A stretch of DNA of 64,000 nucleotides. It comes from Membranipora membranacea. Its lineage: Eukaryota; Bryozoa; Gymnolaemata; Cheilostomatida; Membraniporidae. This document shows positions 35,509-47,232 of the stretch, piece by piece. The notes below the pieces were generated by a model that searched no databases, had not been told where the DNA came from, and saw only the letters and a list, made by a program, of their open reading frames with translations. Every line of letters starts with the position of its first letter. The first letter of the stretch is position 1. The position numbers and the translations under genes are program-made. Location of the stretch: the NCBI GenBank assembly GCA_914767715.1, contig OU612065.1:22816001-22880000 (forward strand), given 5' to 3'.

Positions 35509-38500
35509 GTGGGTATCACTCTTTTTTTTCGCTCGGATCAAAAGATAGATTTGCTTCTAACTCACCTCATGAGGAGGAGCAACTCCTGCTTATCTCGAAT
35601 CTGCAAACCCTTTGGCTCTGTGGCTTTTCATTCTCCGTCAGCGCCCGTTTTAATTAGGGTCACTTTTGCTAAAAAAAAACATGCCATACGCCACCGTTCA
35701 AAAATAAAAACTCTGTCGAATCTTTACCAAACTCCGACCAGTTCAAGCTCTTATCGGCCTTACTCTAAATCCAGAATATTGGAATCATCGGGTTAATAGG
35801 GGGGTAATTAAGCTGACTTTAAATTTGCAAAATTATACCAAGGGTGGGTATCACGCTTTTTTTTCGCTCGGATCAAAAAATAGATTTGCTTCTAACTCAC
35901 CTCATGAGGAGGAGCAACTCCTGCTTATCTCGAATCTGCAAACCGTTTGGCTCTGTGGCTTTTCATTCTCCGTCAGCGCCCGTTTTAATTAGGGTCACTT
36001 TTGCTAAAAAAAAACATGCCATACGCCACCGTTCAAAAATAAAAACTCTGTCGAATCTTTATCAAACTCCGACCAGTTCAAGCTCTTATCGGCCTTACTC
36101 TAAATCCAGAATATCGGAATCATCAAGTTAATAGGGGGGTAATTAAGCTGACTTTAAATTTGCAAAATTATACCAAGGGTGGGTATCACGCTTTCTTTTC
36201 GCTCGGATCAAAAAATAGATTTGCTTCTAACTCACCTCATGAGGAGGAGCAACTCCTGCTTATCTCGAATCTGCAAACCGTTTGGCTCTGTGGCTTTTCA
36301 TTCTCCGTCAGCGCCCGTTTTAATTAGGGTCACTTTTGCTAAAAAAAAACATGCCATACGCCACCGTTCAAAAATAAAAACTCTGTCGAATCTTTATCAA
36401 ACTCCGACCAGTTCAAGCTCTTATCGGCCTTACTCTAAATCCAGAATATTGGAATCATCGGGTTAATAGGGGGGTAATCAAGCTGACTTTAAATTTGCAA
36501 AATTATACCCAGGGTGGGTATCAGGCTTTTTTTTCGCTCGGATCAAAAAATAGATTTGCTTCTAACTCACCTCATGAGGAGGAGCAACTCCTGCTTATCT
36601 CGAATCTGCAAACCGTTTGGCTCTGTGGCTTTTCATTCTCCGTCAGCGCCCGTTTTAATTAGGGTCACTTTTGCTAAAAAAAAACATGCCATATGCCACC
36701 GTTCAAAAATAAAAACTCTGTCATATCTTTATCAAACTCCGACCAGTTCAAGCTCTTATCGGCCTTACTCTAAATCCAGAATATTGGAATCATCGGGTTA
36801 ATAGGGGGGTAATTAAGCTGACTTTAAATTTGCAAAATTATACCAAGGGTGGGTATCACGCTTTTTTTTCGCTCGGATCAAAAAATAGATTTGCTTCAAA
36901 CTCACCTCATGAGGAGGAGCAACTCCTGCTTATCTCGAATCTGCAAACCGTTTGGCTCTGTGGCTTTTCATTCTCCGTCAGCGCCCGTTTTAATTAGGGT
37001 CACTTTTGCTAAAAAAAAACATGCCATACTCCACCGTTCAAAAATAAAATCTCTGTCGAATCTATATCACACTCCGACCAGTTCAAGCTCTTATCGGCCT
37101 TACTCTAAATCCAGAATATTGGAATCATCGGGTTAATAGGGGGGTAATTAAGCTGACTTTAAATTTGCAAAATTATACCAAGGGTGGGTATCACGCTTTT
37201 TTTTCGCTCGGATCAAAAAATAGATTTGCTTCTAACTCACCTCATGAGGAGGAGCAACTCCTGCTTATCTCGAATCTGCAAACCGTTTGGCTCTGTGGCT
37301 TTCCATTCTCCGCCAGCCCCCGTTTTAATTAGGGTCACTTTTGCTAAAAAAAAACATGCCATACGCCACCGTTCAAAAATAAACTCTCTGTCAAATCTTT
37401 ATCAAACTCCGACCAGTTCAAGCTCTTATCGGCCTTACTCTAAATCCAGAATATCGGAATCATCGGGTTAATAGGGGGGTAATTAAGCTGACTTTAAATT
37501 TGCAAAATTATACCAAGGGTGGGTATCACGCTTTTTTTTCGCTCGGATCAAAAAATAGATTTGCTTCTAACTCACCTCATGAGGAGGAGCAACTCCTGCT
37601 TATCTCGAATCTGCAAACCGTTTGGCTCTGTGGCTTTTCATTCTCCGTCAGCGCCCGTTTTAATTAGGTTCACTTTTGCTAAAAAAAAACATGCCATACG
37701 CCACCGTTCAAAAATAAAAACTCTGTCATATCTTTATCAAACTCCGACCAGTTCAAGCTCTTATCGGCCTTACTCTAAATCCAGAATATTGGAATCATAG
37801 GGTTAATAGGGGGGTAATTAAGCTGACTTTAAATTTGCAAAATTATACCAAGGGTGGGTATCACGCTTTTTTTTCGCTCGGATCAAAAAATAGATTTGCT
37901 TCTAACTCACCTCATGAGGAGGAGCAACTCCTGCTTATCTCGAATCTGCAAACCGTTTGGCTCTGTGGCTTTTCATTCTCCGTCAGCGCCCGTTTTAATT
38001 AGGGTCACTTTTGCTAAAAAAAAACATGCCATATGCCACCGTTCAAAAATAAAAACTCTGTCATATCTTTATCAAACTCCGACCAGTTCAAGCTCTTGTC
38101 GGCCTTACTCTAAATCCAGAATATTGGAATCATCGGGTTAATAGGGGGGTAATTAAGCTGACTTTAAATTTGCAAAATTATACCAAGGGTGGGTATCACG
38201 CTTTTTTTTCGCTCGGATCAAAAAATAGATTTGCTTCTAACTCACCTCATGAGGAGGAGCAACTCCTGCTTATCTCGAATCTGCAAACCGTTTGGCTCTG
38301 TGGCTTTCCATTCTCCGTCAGCGCCCGTTTTAATTAGGGTCACTTTTGCTAAAAAAAACATGCCATACGCCACCGTTCAAAAATAAAAACTCTGTCGAAT
38401 CTTTATCAAACTCCGACCAGTTCAAGCTCTTATCGGCCTTACTCTAAATCCAGAATATTGGAATCATCGGGTTAATAGGGGGGTAATTAAGCTGACTTTA

Positions 38501-38522
38501 AATTTGCAAAATTATACCAAGG
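35509..38522 (+). repeat. Array region: u107-u115, ABCD-type monomers
   Basis: U107 has TCACTCTT, AAAGATAG and ACCCTTTGG, as in u32. U109 has GTAATCAAG, as in u34. U110 has TCAGGCT and GTCATATC (type A), as in u35. U111 (B, with CACACTCC) and u112 (C) match u36 and u37. The offset is about 25,124 bp. Type A monomers u113 and u114 then break the order; u110 and u114 both also have CATATGCC. U115 is type D-like with A8. Confidence 0.8.
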
Positions 38523-41500
38523 GTGGGTATCACGCTTTTTTTTCGCTCGGATCAAAAAATAGATTTGCTTCTAACTCACCTCATGAGGAGGAGCAACTCC
38601 TGCTTATCTCGAATCTGCAAACCGTTTGGCTCTGTGGCTTTTCATTCTCCGTCAGCGCCCGTTTTAATTAGGGTCACTTTTGCTAAAAAAAAACATGCCA
38701 TACGCCACCGTTCAAAAATAAAAACTCTGTCATATCTTTATCAAACTCCGACCAGTTCAAGCTCTTATCGGCCTTACTCTAAATCCAGAATATTGGAATC
38801 ATCGGGTTAATAGGGGGGTAATTAAGCTGACTTTAAATTTGCAAAATTATACCAAGGGTGGGTATCACGCTTTTTTTTCGCTCGGATCAAAAAATAGATT
38901 TGCTTCAAACTCACCTCATGAGGAGGAGCAACTCCTGCTTATCTCGAATCTGCAAACCGTTTGGCTCTGTGGCTTTTCATTCTCCGTCAGCGCCCGTTTT
39001 AATTAGGGTCACTTTTGCTAAAAAAAAACATGCCATACTCCACCGTTCAAAAATAAAATCTCTGTCGAATCTATATCAAACTCCGACCAGTTCAAGCTCT
39101 TATCGGCCTTACTCTAAATCCAGAATATTGGAATCATCGGGTTAATAGGGGGGTAATTAAGCTGACTTTAAATTTGCAAAATTATACCAAGGGTGGGTAT
39201 CACGCTTTTTTTTCGCTTGGATCAAAAAATAGATTTGCTTCTAACTCACCTCATGAGGAGGAGCAACTCCTGCTTATCTCGAATCTGCAAACCGCTTGGC
39301 TCTGTGGCTTTCCATTCTCCGCCAGCGCCCGTTTTAATTAGGGTCACTTTTGCTAAAAAAAAACATGCCATACGCCACCGTTCAAAAATAAAATCTCTGT
39401 CGAATCTTTATCAAACTCCGACCAGTTCAAGCTCTTATCGGCCTTACTCTAAATCCAGAATATCGGAATCATCGGGTTAATAGGGGGGTAATTAAGCTGA
39501 CTTTAAATTTGCAAAATTATACCAAGGGTTGGTATCACGCTTTTTTTTCGCTCGGATCAAAAAATAGATTTGCTTCTAACTCACCTCATGAGGAGGAGCA
39601 ACTCCTGCTTATCTCGAATCTGCAAACCGTTTGGCTCTGTGGCTTTCCATTCTCCGTCAGCGCCCGTTTTAATTAGGGTCACTTTTGCTAAAAAAAAACA
39701 TGCCATACGCCACCGTTCAAAAATAAAAACTCTGTCGAATCTTTATCAAACTCCGACCAGTTCAAGCTCTTATCGGCCTTACTCTAAATCCAGAATATTG
39801 GAATCATCGGGTTAATAGGGGGGTAATTAAGCTGACTTTAAATTTGCAAAATTATACCAAGGGTGGGTATCACGCTTTTTTTTCGCTCGGATCAAAAAAT
39901 AGATTTGCTTCAAACTCACCTCATGAGGAGGAGCAACTCCTGCTTATCTCGAATCTGCAAACCGTTTGGCTCTGTGGCTTTTCATTCTCCGTCAGCGCCC
40001 GTTTTAATTAGGGTCACTTTTGCTAAAAAAAAACATGCCATACGCCACCGTTCAAAAATAAAATCTCTGTCGAATCTATATCACACTCCGACCAGTTCAA
40101 GCTCTTATCGGCCTTACTCTAAATCCAGAATATTGGAATCATCGGGTTAATAGGGGGGTAATTAAGCTGACTTTAAAATTGCAAAATTATACCAAGGGTG
40201 GGTATCACGCTTTTTTTTCGCTCGGATCAAAAAATAGATTTGCTTCTAACTCACCTCATGAGGAGGAGCAACTCCTGCTTATCTCGAATCTGCAAACCGT
40301 TTGGCTCTGTGGCTTTCCATTCTCCGCCAGCGCCCGTTTTAATTAGGGTCACTTTTGCTAAAAAAAAACATGCCATACGCCACCGTTCAAAAATAAAATC
40401 TCTGTCGAATCTTTATCAAACTCCGACCAGTTCAAGCTCTTATCGGCCTTACTCTAAATCCAGAATATCGGAATCATCGGGTTAATAGGGGGGTAATTAA
40501 GCTGACTTTAAATTTGCAAAATTATACCAAGGGTGGGTATCACGCTTTTTTTTCGCTCGGATCAAAAAATAGATTTGCTTCTAACTCACCTCATGAGGAG
40601 GAGCAACTCCTGCTTATCTCGAATCTGCAAACCGTTTGGCTCTGTGGCTTTCCATTCTCCGTCAGCGCCCGTTTTAATTAGGGTCACTTTTGCTAAAAAA
40701 AAACATGCCATACGCCACCGTTCAAAAATAAAAACTCTGTCGAATCTTTATCAAACTCCGACCAGTTCAAGCTCTTATCGGCCTTACTCTAAATCCAGAA
40801 TATTGGAATCATCGGGTTAATAGGGGGGTAATTAAGCTGACTTTAAATTTGCAAAATTATACCAAGGGTGGGTATCACGCTTTTTTTTCGCTCGGATCAA
40901 AAAATAGATTTGCTTCTAACTCACCTCATGAGGAGGAGCAACTCCTGCTTATCTCGAATCTGCAAACCGTTTGGCTCTGTGGCTTTTCATTCTCCGTCAG
41001 CGCCCGTTTTAATTAGGGTCACTTTTGCTAAAAAAAAACATGCCATACGCCACCGTTCAAAAATAAAAACTCTGTCATATCTTTATCAAACTCCGACCAG
41101 TTCAAGCTCTTATCGGCCTTACTCTAAATCCAGAATATTGGAATCATCGAGTTAATAGGGGGGTAATTAAGCTGACTTTAAATTTGCAAAATTATACCAA
41201 GGGTGGGTATCACGCTATTTTTTCGCTCGGATCAAAAAATAGATTTGCTTCAAACTCACCTCATGAGGAGGAGCAACTCCTGCTTATCTCGAATCTGCAA
41301 ACCGTTTGGCTCTGTGGCTTTTCATTCTCCGTCAGCGCCCGTTTTAATTAGGGTCACTTTTGCTAAAAAAAAACATGCCATACTCCACCGTTCAAAAAGA
41401 AAATCTCTGTCGAATCTATATCAAACTCCGACCAGTTCAAGCTCTTATCGGCCTTACTCTAAATCCAGAATATCGGAATCATCGGGTTAATAGGGGGGTA

Positions 41501-41872
41501 ATTAAGCTGACTTTAAATTTGCAAAATTATACCAAGGGTGGGTATCACGCTTTTTTTTCGCTCGGATCAAAAAATAGATTTGCTTCTAACTCACCTCATG
41601 AGGAGGAGCAACTCCTGCTTATCTCGAATCTGCAAACCGTTTGGCTCTGTGGCTTTTCATTCTCCGTTAGCGCCCGTTTTAATTAGGGTCACTTTTGCTA
41701 AAAAAAAACATGCCATACGCCACCGTTCAAAAATATAAACTCTGTCGAATCTTTATCAAACTCCGACCAGTTCAAGCTCTTATCGGCCTTACTCTAAATC
41801 CAGAATATTGGAATCATCGGGTTAATAGGGGGGTAATTAAGCTGACTTTAAATTTGCAAAATTATACCAAGG
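38523..41872 (+). repeat. 10-mer HOR, copy 1 (u116-u125)
   Basis: The type order is A, B, C, D, B, C, D, A, B-prime, then an AATATAAAC monomer. Distinctive marks are GGTTGGTATC (u119), CACACTCC (u120), TTTAAAATTG before u121, ATCGAGTTA (u123), and CGCTATTTTTT with AAAAAGAAAA (u124). The first nine monomers recur exactly 3350 bp downstream. I see about five differences over roughly 3 kb, which makes this the youngest large duplication in the window. Confidence 0.92.
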
Positions 41873-44800
41873 GTGGGTATCACGCTTTTTTTTCGCTCTG
41901 ATCAAAAAATAGATTTGCTTCTAACTCACCTCATGAGGAGGAGCAACTCCTGCTTATCTCGAATCTGCAAACCGTTTGGCTCTGTGGCTTTTCATTCTCC
42001 GTCAGCGCCCGTTTTAATTAGGGTCACTTTTGCTAAAAAAAAACATGCCATACGCCACCGTTCAAAAATAAAAACTCTGTCATATCTTTATCAAACTCCG
42101 ACCAGTTCAAGCTCTTATCGGCCTTACTCTAAATCCAGAATATTGGAATCATCGGGTTAATAGGGGGGTAATTAAGCTGACTTTAAATTTGCAAAATTAT
42201 ACCAAGGGTGGGTATCACGCTTTTTTTTCGCTCGGATCAAAAAATAGATTTGCTTCAAACTCACCTCATGAGGAGGAGCAACTCCTGCTTATCTCGAATC
42301 TGCAAACCGTTTGGCTCTGTGGCTTTTCATTCTCCGTCAGCGCCCGTTTTAATTAGGGTCACTTTTGCTAAAAAAAAACATGCCATACTCCACCGTTCAA
42401 AAATAAAATCTCTGTCGAATCTATATCAAACTCCGACCAGTTCAAGCTCTTATCGGCCTTACTCTAAATCCAGAATATTGGAATCATCGGGTTAATAGGG
42501 GGGTAATTAAGCTGACTTTAAATTTGCAAAATTATACCAAGGGTGGGTATCACGCTTTTTTTTCGCTCGGATCAAAAAATAGATTTGCTTCTAACTCACC
42601 TCATGAGGAGGAGCAACTCCTGCTTATCTCGAATCTGCAAACCGTTTGGCTCTGTGGCTTTCCATTCTCCGCCAGCGCCCGTTTTAATTAGGGTCACTTT
42701 TGCTAAAAAAAAACATGCCATACGCCACCGTTCAAAAATAAAATCTCTGTCGAATCTTTATCAAACTCCGACCAGTTCAAGCTCTTATCGGCCTTACTCT
42801 AAATCCAGAATATCGGAATCATCGGGTTAATAGGGGGGTAATTAAGCTGACTTTAAATTTGCAAAATTATACCAAGGGTTGGTATCACGCTTTTTTTTCG
42901 CTCGGATCAAAAAATAGATTTGCTTCTAACTCACCTCATGAGGAGGAGCAACTCCTGCTTATCTCGAATCTGCAAACCGTTTGGCTCTGTGGCTTTCCAT
43001 TCTCCGTCAGCGCCCGTTTTAATTAGGGTCACTTTTGCTAAAAAAAAACATGCCATACGCCACCGTTCAAAAATAAAAACTCTGTCGAATCTTTATCAAA
43101 CTCCGACCAGTTCAAGCTCTTATCGGCCTTACTCTAAATCCAGAATATTGGAATCATCGGGTTAATAGGGGGGTAATTAAGCTGACTTTAAATTTGCAAA
43201 ATTATACCAAGGGTGGGTATCACGCTTTTTTTTCGCTCGGATCAAAAAATAGATTTGCTTCAAACTCACCTCATGAGGAGGAGCAACTCCTGCTTATCTC
43301 GAATCTGCAAACCGTTTGGCTCTGTGGCTTTTCATTCTCCGTCAGCGCCCGTTTTAATTAGGGTCACTTTTGCTAAAAAAAAACATGCCATACGCCACCG
43401 TTCAAAAATAAAATCTCTGTCGAATCTATATCACACTCCGACCAGTTCAAGCTCTTATCGGCCTTACTCTAAATCCAGAATATTGGAATCATCGGGTTAA
43501 TAGGGGGGTAATTAAGCTGACTTTAAAATTGCAAAATTATACCAAGGGTGGGTATCACGCTTTTTTTTCGCTCGGATCAAAAAATAGATTTGCTTCTAAC
43601 TCACCTCATGAGGAGGAGCAACTCCTGCTTATCTCGAATCTGCAAACCGTTTGGCTCTGTGGCTTTCCATTCTCCGCCAGCGCCCGTTTTAATTAGGGTC
43701 ACTTTTGCTAAAAAAAAACATGCCATACGCCACCGTTCAAAAATAAAATCTCTGTCGAATCTTTATCAAACTCCGACCAGTTCAAGCTCTTATCGGCCTT
43801 ACTCTAAATCCAGAATATCGGAATCATCGGGTTAATAGGGGGGTAATTAAGCTGACTTTAAATTTGCAAAAGTATACCAAGGGTGGGTATCACGCTTTTT
43901 TTTCGCTCGGATCAAAAAATAGATTTGCTTCTAACTCACCTCATGAGGAGGAGCAACTCCTGCTTATCTCGAATCTGCAAACCGTTTGGCTCTGTGGCTT
44001 TCCATTCTCCGTCAGCGCCCGTTTTAATTAGGGTCACTTTTGCTAAAAAAAAACATGCCATACGCCACCGTTCAAAAATAAAAACTCTGTCGAATCTTTA
44101 TCAAACTCCGACCAGTTCAAGCTCTTATCGGCCTTACTCTAAATCCAGAATATTGGAATCATCGGGTTAATAGGGGGGTAATTAAGCTGACTTTAAATTT
44201 GCAAAATTATACCAAGGGTGGGTATCACGCTTTTTTTTCGCTCGGATCAAAAAATAGATTTGCTTCTAACTCACCTCATGAGGAGGAGCAACTCCTGCTT
44301 ATCTCGAATCTGCAAACCGTTTGGCTCTGTGGCTTTTCATTCTCCGTCAGCGCCCGTTTTAATTAGGGTCACTTTTGCTAAAAAAAAACATGCCATACGC
44401 CACCGTTCAAAAATAAAAACTCTGTCATATCTTTATCAAACTCCGACCAGTTCAAGCTCTTATCGGCCTTACTCTAAATCCAGAATATTGGAATCATCGA
44501 GTTAATAGGGGGGTAATTAAGCTGACTTTAAATTTGCAAAATTATACCAAGGGTGGGTATCACGCTATTTTTTCGCTCGGATCAAAAAATAGATTTGCTT
44601 CAAACTCACCTCATGAGGAGGAGCAACTCCTGCTTATCTCGAATCTGCAAACCGTTTGGCTCTGTGGCTTTTCATTCTCCGTCAGCGCCCGTTTTAATTA
44701 GGGTCACTTTTGCTAAAAAAAAACATGCCATACTCCACCGTTCAAAAAGAAAATCTCTGTCGAATCTATATCAAACTCCGACCAGTTCAAGCTCTTATCG

Positions 44801-45222
44801 GCCTTACTCTAAATCCAGAATATTGGAATCATCGGGTTAATAGGGGGGTAAATAAGCTGACTTTAAATTTGCAAAATTATACCAAGGGTGGGTATCACGC
44901 TTTTTTTTCGCTCGGATCAAAAAACAGATTTGCTTCTAACTCACCTCATGAGGAGGAGCAACTCCTGCTTATCTCGAATCTGCAAACCGTTTGGCTCTGT
45001 GGCTTTTCATTCTCCGTCAGCGCCCGTTTTAATTAGGGTCACTTTTGCTAAAAAAAAACATGCCATACGCCACCGTTCAAAAACAAAAACTCTGTCGAAT
45101 CTTTATCAAACTCCGACCAGTTCAAGCTCTTATCGGCCTTACTCTAAATCCAGAATATTGGAATCATCGGGTTAATAGGGGGGTAATTAAGCTGACTTTA
45201 AATTTGCAAAATTATACCAAGG
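41873..45222 (+). repeat. 10-mer HOR, copy 2 (u126-u135)
   Basis: U126-u134 repeat u116-u124 at an offset of 3350 bp. The left junction lies inside u126, which starts with CGCTCTGATC, the mark that normally follows an AATATAAAC monomer, and continues as type A. The right junction lies near the end of u134, where TATTGG and GTAAATAAG replace TATCGG and GTAATTAAG. U135 (AAACAGATTT, AAAACAAAAAC) is unlike u125. Confidence 0.9.
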
Positions 45223-47232
45223 GTGGGTATCACGCTTTATTTTCTCTCGGATCAAAAAATAGATTTGCTTCAAACTCACCTCATGAGGAGGAGCAACTCC
45301 TGCTTATCTCGAATCTGCAAACCGTTTGGCTCTGTGGCTTTTCATTCTCCGTCAGCGCCCGTTTTAATTAGGGTCACTTTTGCTAAAAAAAAACATGCCA
45401 TACGCCACCGTTCAAAAATAAAATCTCTGTCGAATCTTTATCAAACTCCGACCAGTTTAAGCTCTTATCGGCCTTACTCTAAATCCAGAATATCGGAATC
45501 ATCGGGTTAATAGGGGGGTAATTAAGCTGACTTTAAATTTGCAAAATTATACCAAGGGTGGGTATCACGCTTTTTTTTCGCTCGGATCAAAAAATAGATT
45601 TGCTTCTAACTCACCTCATGAGGAGGAGCAACTCCTGCTTATCTCGAATCTGCAAACCGTTTGGCTCTGTGGCTTTTCATTCTCCGTCAGCGCCCGTTTT
45701 AATTAGGGTCACTTTTGCTAAAAAAAAACATGCCATACGCCACCGTTCAAAAATATAAACTCTGTCGAATCTTTATCAAACTCCGACCAGTTCAAGCTCT
45801 TATCGGCCTTACTCTAAATCCAGAATATTGGAATCATCGGGTTAATAGGGGGGTAATTAAGCTGACTTTAAATTTGCAAAATTATACCAAGGGTGGGTAT
45901 CACGCTTTTTTTTCGCTCTGATCAAAAAATAGATTTGCTTCTACCTCACCTCATGAGGAGGAGCAACTCCTGCTTATCTCGAATCTGCAAACCGTTTGGC
46001 TCTGTGGCTTTTCATTCTCCGTCAGCGCCCGTTTTAATTAGGGTCACTTTTGCTAAAAAAAAACATGCCATACGCCACCGTTCAAAAATAAAAACTCTGT
46101 CGAATCTTTATCAAACTCCGACCAGTTCAAGCTCTTATCGGCCTTACTCTATATCCAGAATATTGGAATCATCGGGTTAATAGGGGGGTAATTAAGCTGA
46201 CTTTAAATTTGCAAAATTATACCAAGGGTGGGTATCACGCTTTTTTTTCGCTCGGATCAAAAAATAGATTTGCTTCTAACTCACCTCATGAGGAGGAGCA
46301 ACTCTTGCTTATCTCGAATCTGCAAACCGTTTGGCTCTGTGGCTTTTCATTCTCCGTCAGCGCCCGTTTTAATTAGGGTCACTTTTGCTAAAAAAAAACA
46401 TGCCATACGCCACCGTTCAAAAATAAAAACTCTGTCGAATCTTTATCAAACTCCGACCAGTTCAAGCTCTTATCGGCCTTACTCTTAATCCAGAATAATG
46501 GAATCATCGGGTTAATAGGGGGGTAATTAAGCTGACTTTAAATTTGCAAAATTATACCAAGGGTGGGTATCACGCTTTTTTTTCGCTCGGATCAAAAAAT
46601 AGATTTGCTTCTAACTCACCTCATGAGGAGGAGCAACCCTTGCTTATCTCGAATCTGCAAACCGTTTGGCTCTGTGGCTTTTCATTCTCCGTCAGCGCCC
46701 GTTTTAATTAGGGTCACTTTTGCTAAAAAAAAACATGCCATACGCCACCGTTCAAAAATAAAAACTCTGTCGAATCTTTATCAAACTCCGACCAGTTCAA
46801 GCTCTTATCGGCCTTACTCTAAATCCAGAATATTGGAATCATCGGGTTAATAGGGGGGTAATTAAGCTGACTTTAAATTTGCAAAATTATACCAAGGGTG
46901 GGTATCACGCTTTTTTTTCGCTCGGATCAAAAAATAGATTTGCTTCTAACTCACCTCATGAGGAGGAGCAACTCCTGCTTATCTCGAATCTGCAAACCGT
47001 TTGGCTCTGTGGCTTTTCATTCTCCGTCAGCGCCCGTTTTAATTAGGGTCACTTTTGCTAAAAAAAAACATGCCATACGCCACCGTTCAAAAATAAAAAC
47101 TCGGTCGAATCTTTATCAAACTCCGACCAGTTCAAGCTCTTATCGGCCTTACTCTAAATCCAGAATATTGGAATCATCGGGTTAATAGGGGGGTAATTAA
47201 GCTGACTTTAAATTTGCAAAATTATACCAAGG
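45223..47232 (+). repeat. Array region: u136-u141
   Basis: U136 has GCTTTATTTTCTCTCGG with the TCAAACTC and TATCGG marks. U137 (AATATAAAC) and u138 (CGCTCTGATC, CTCTATATCC) form another instance of the linked pair. U139 and u140 share a change in the second dyad (CTCTTGC and CCCTTGC instead of CTCCTGC). U141 is near consensus apart from CTCGGTCG. Confidence 0.8.
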
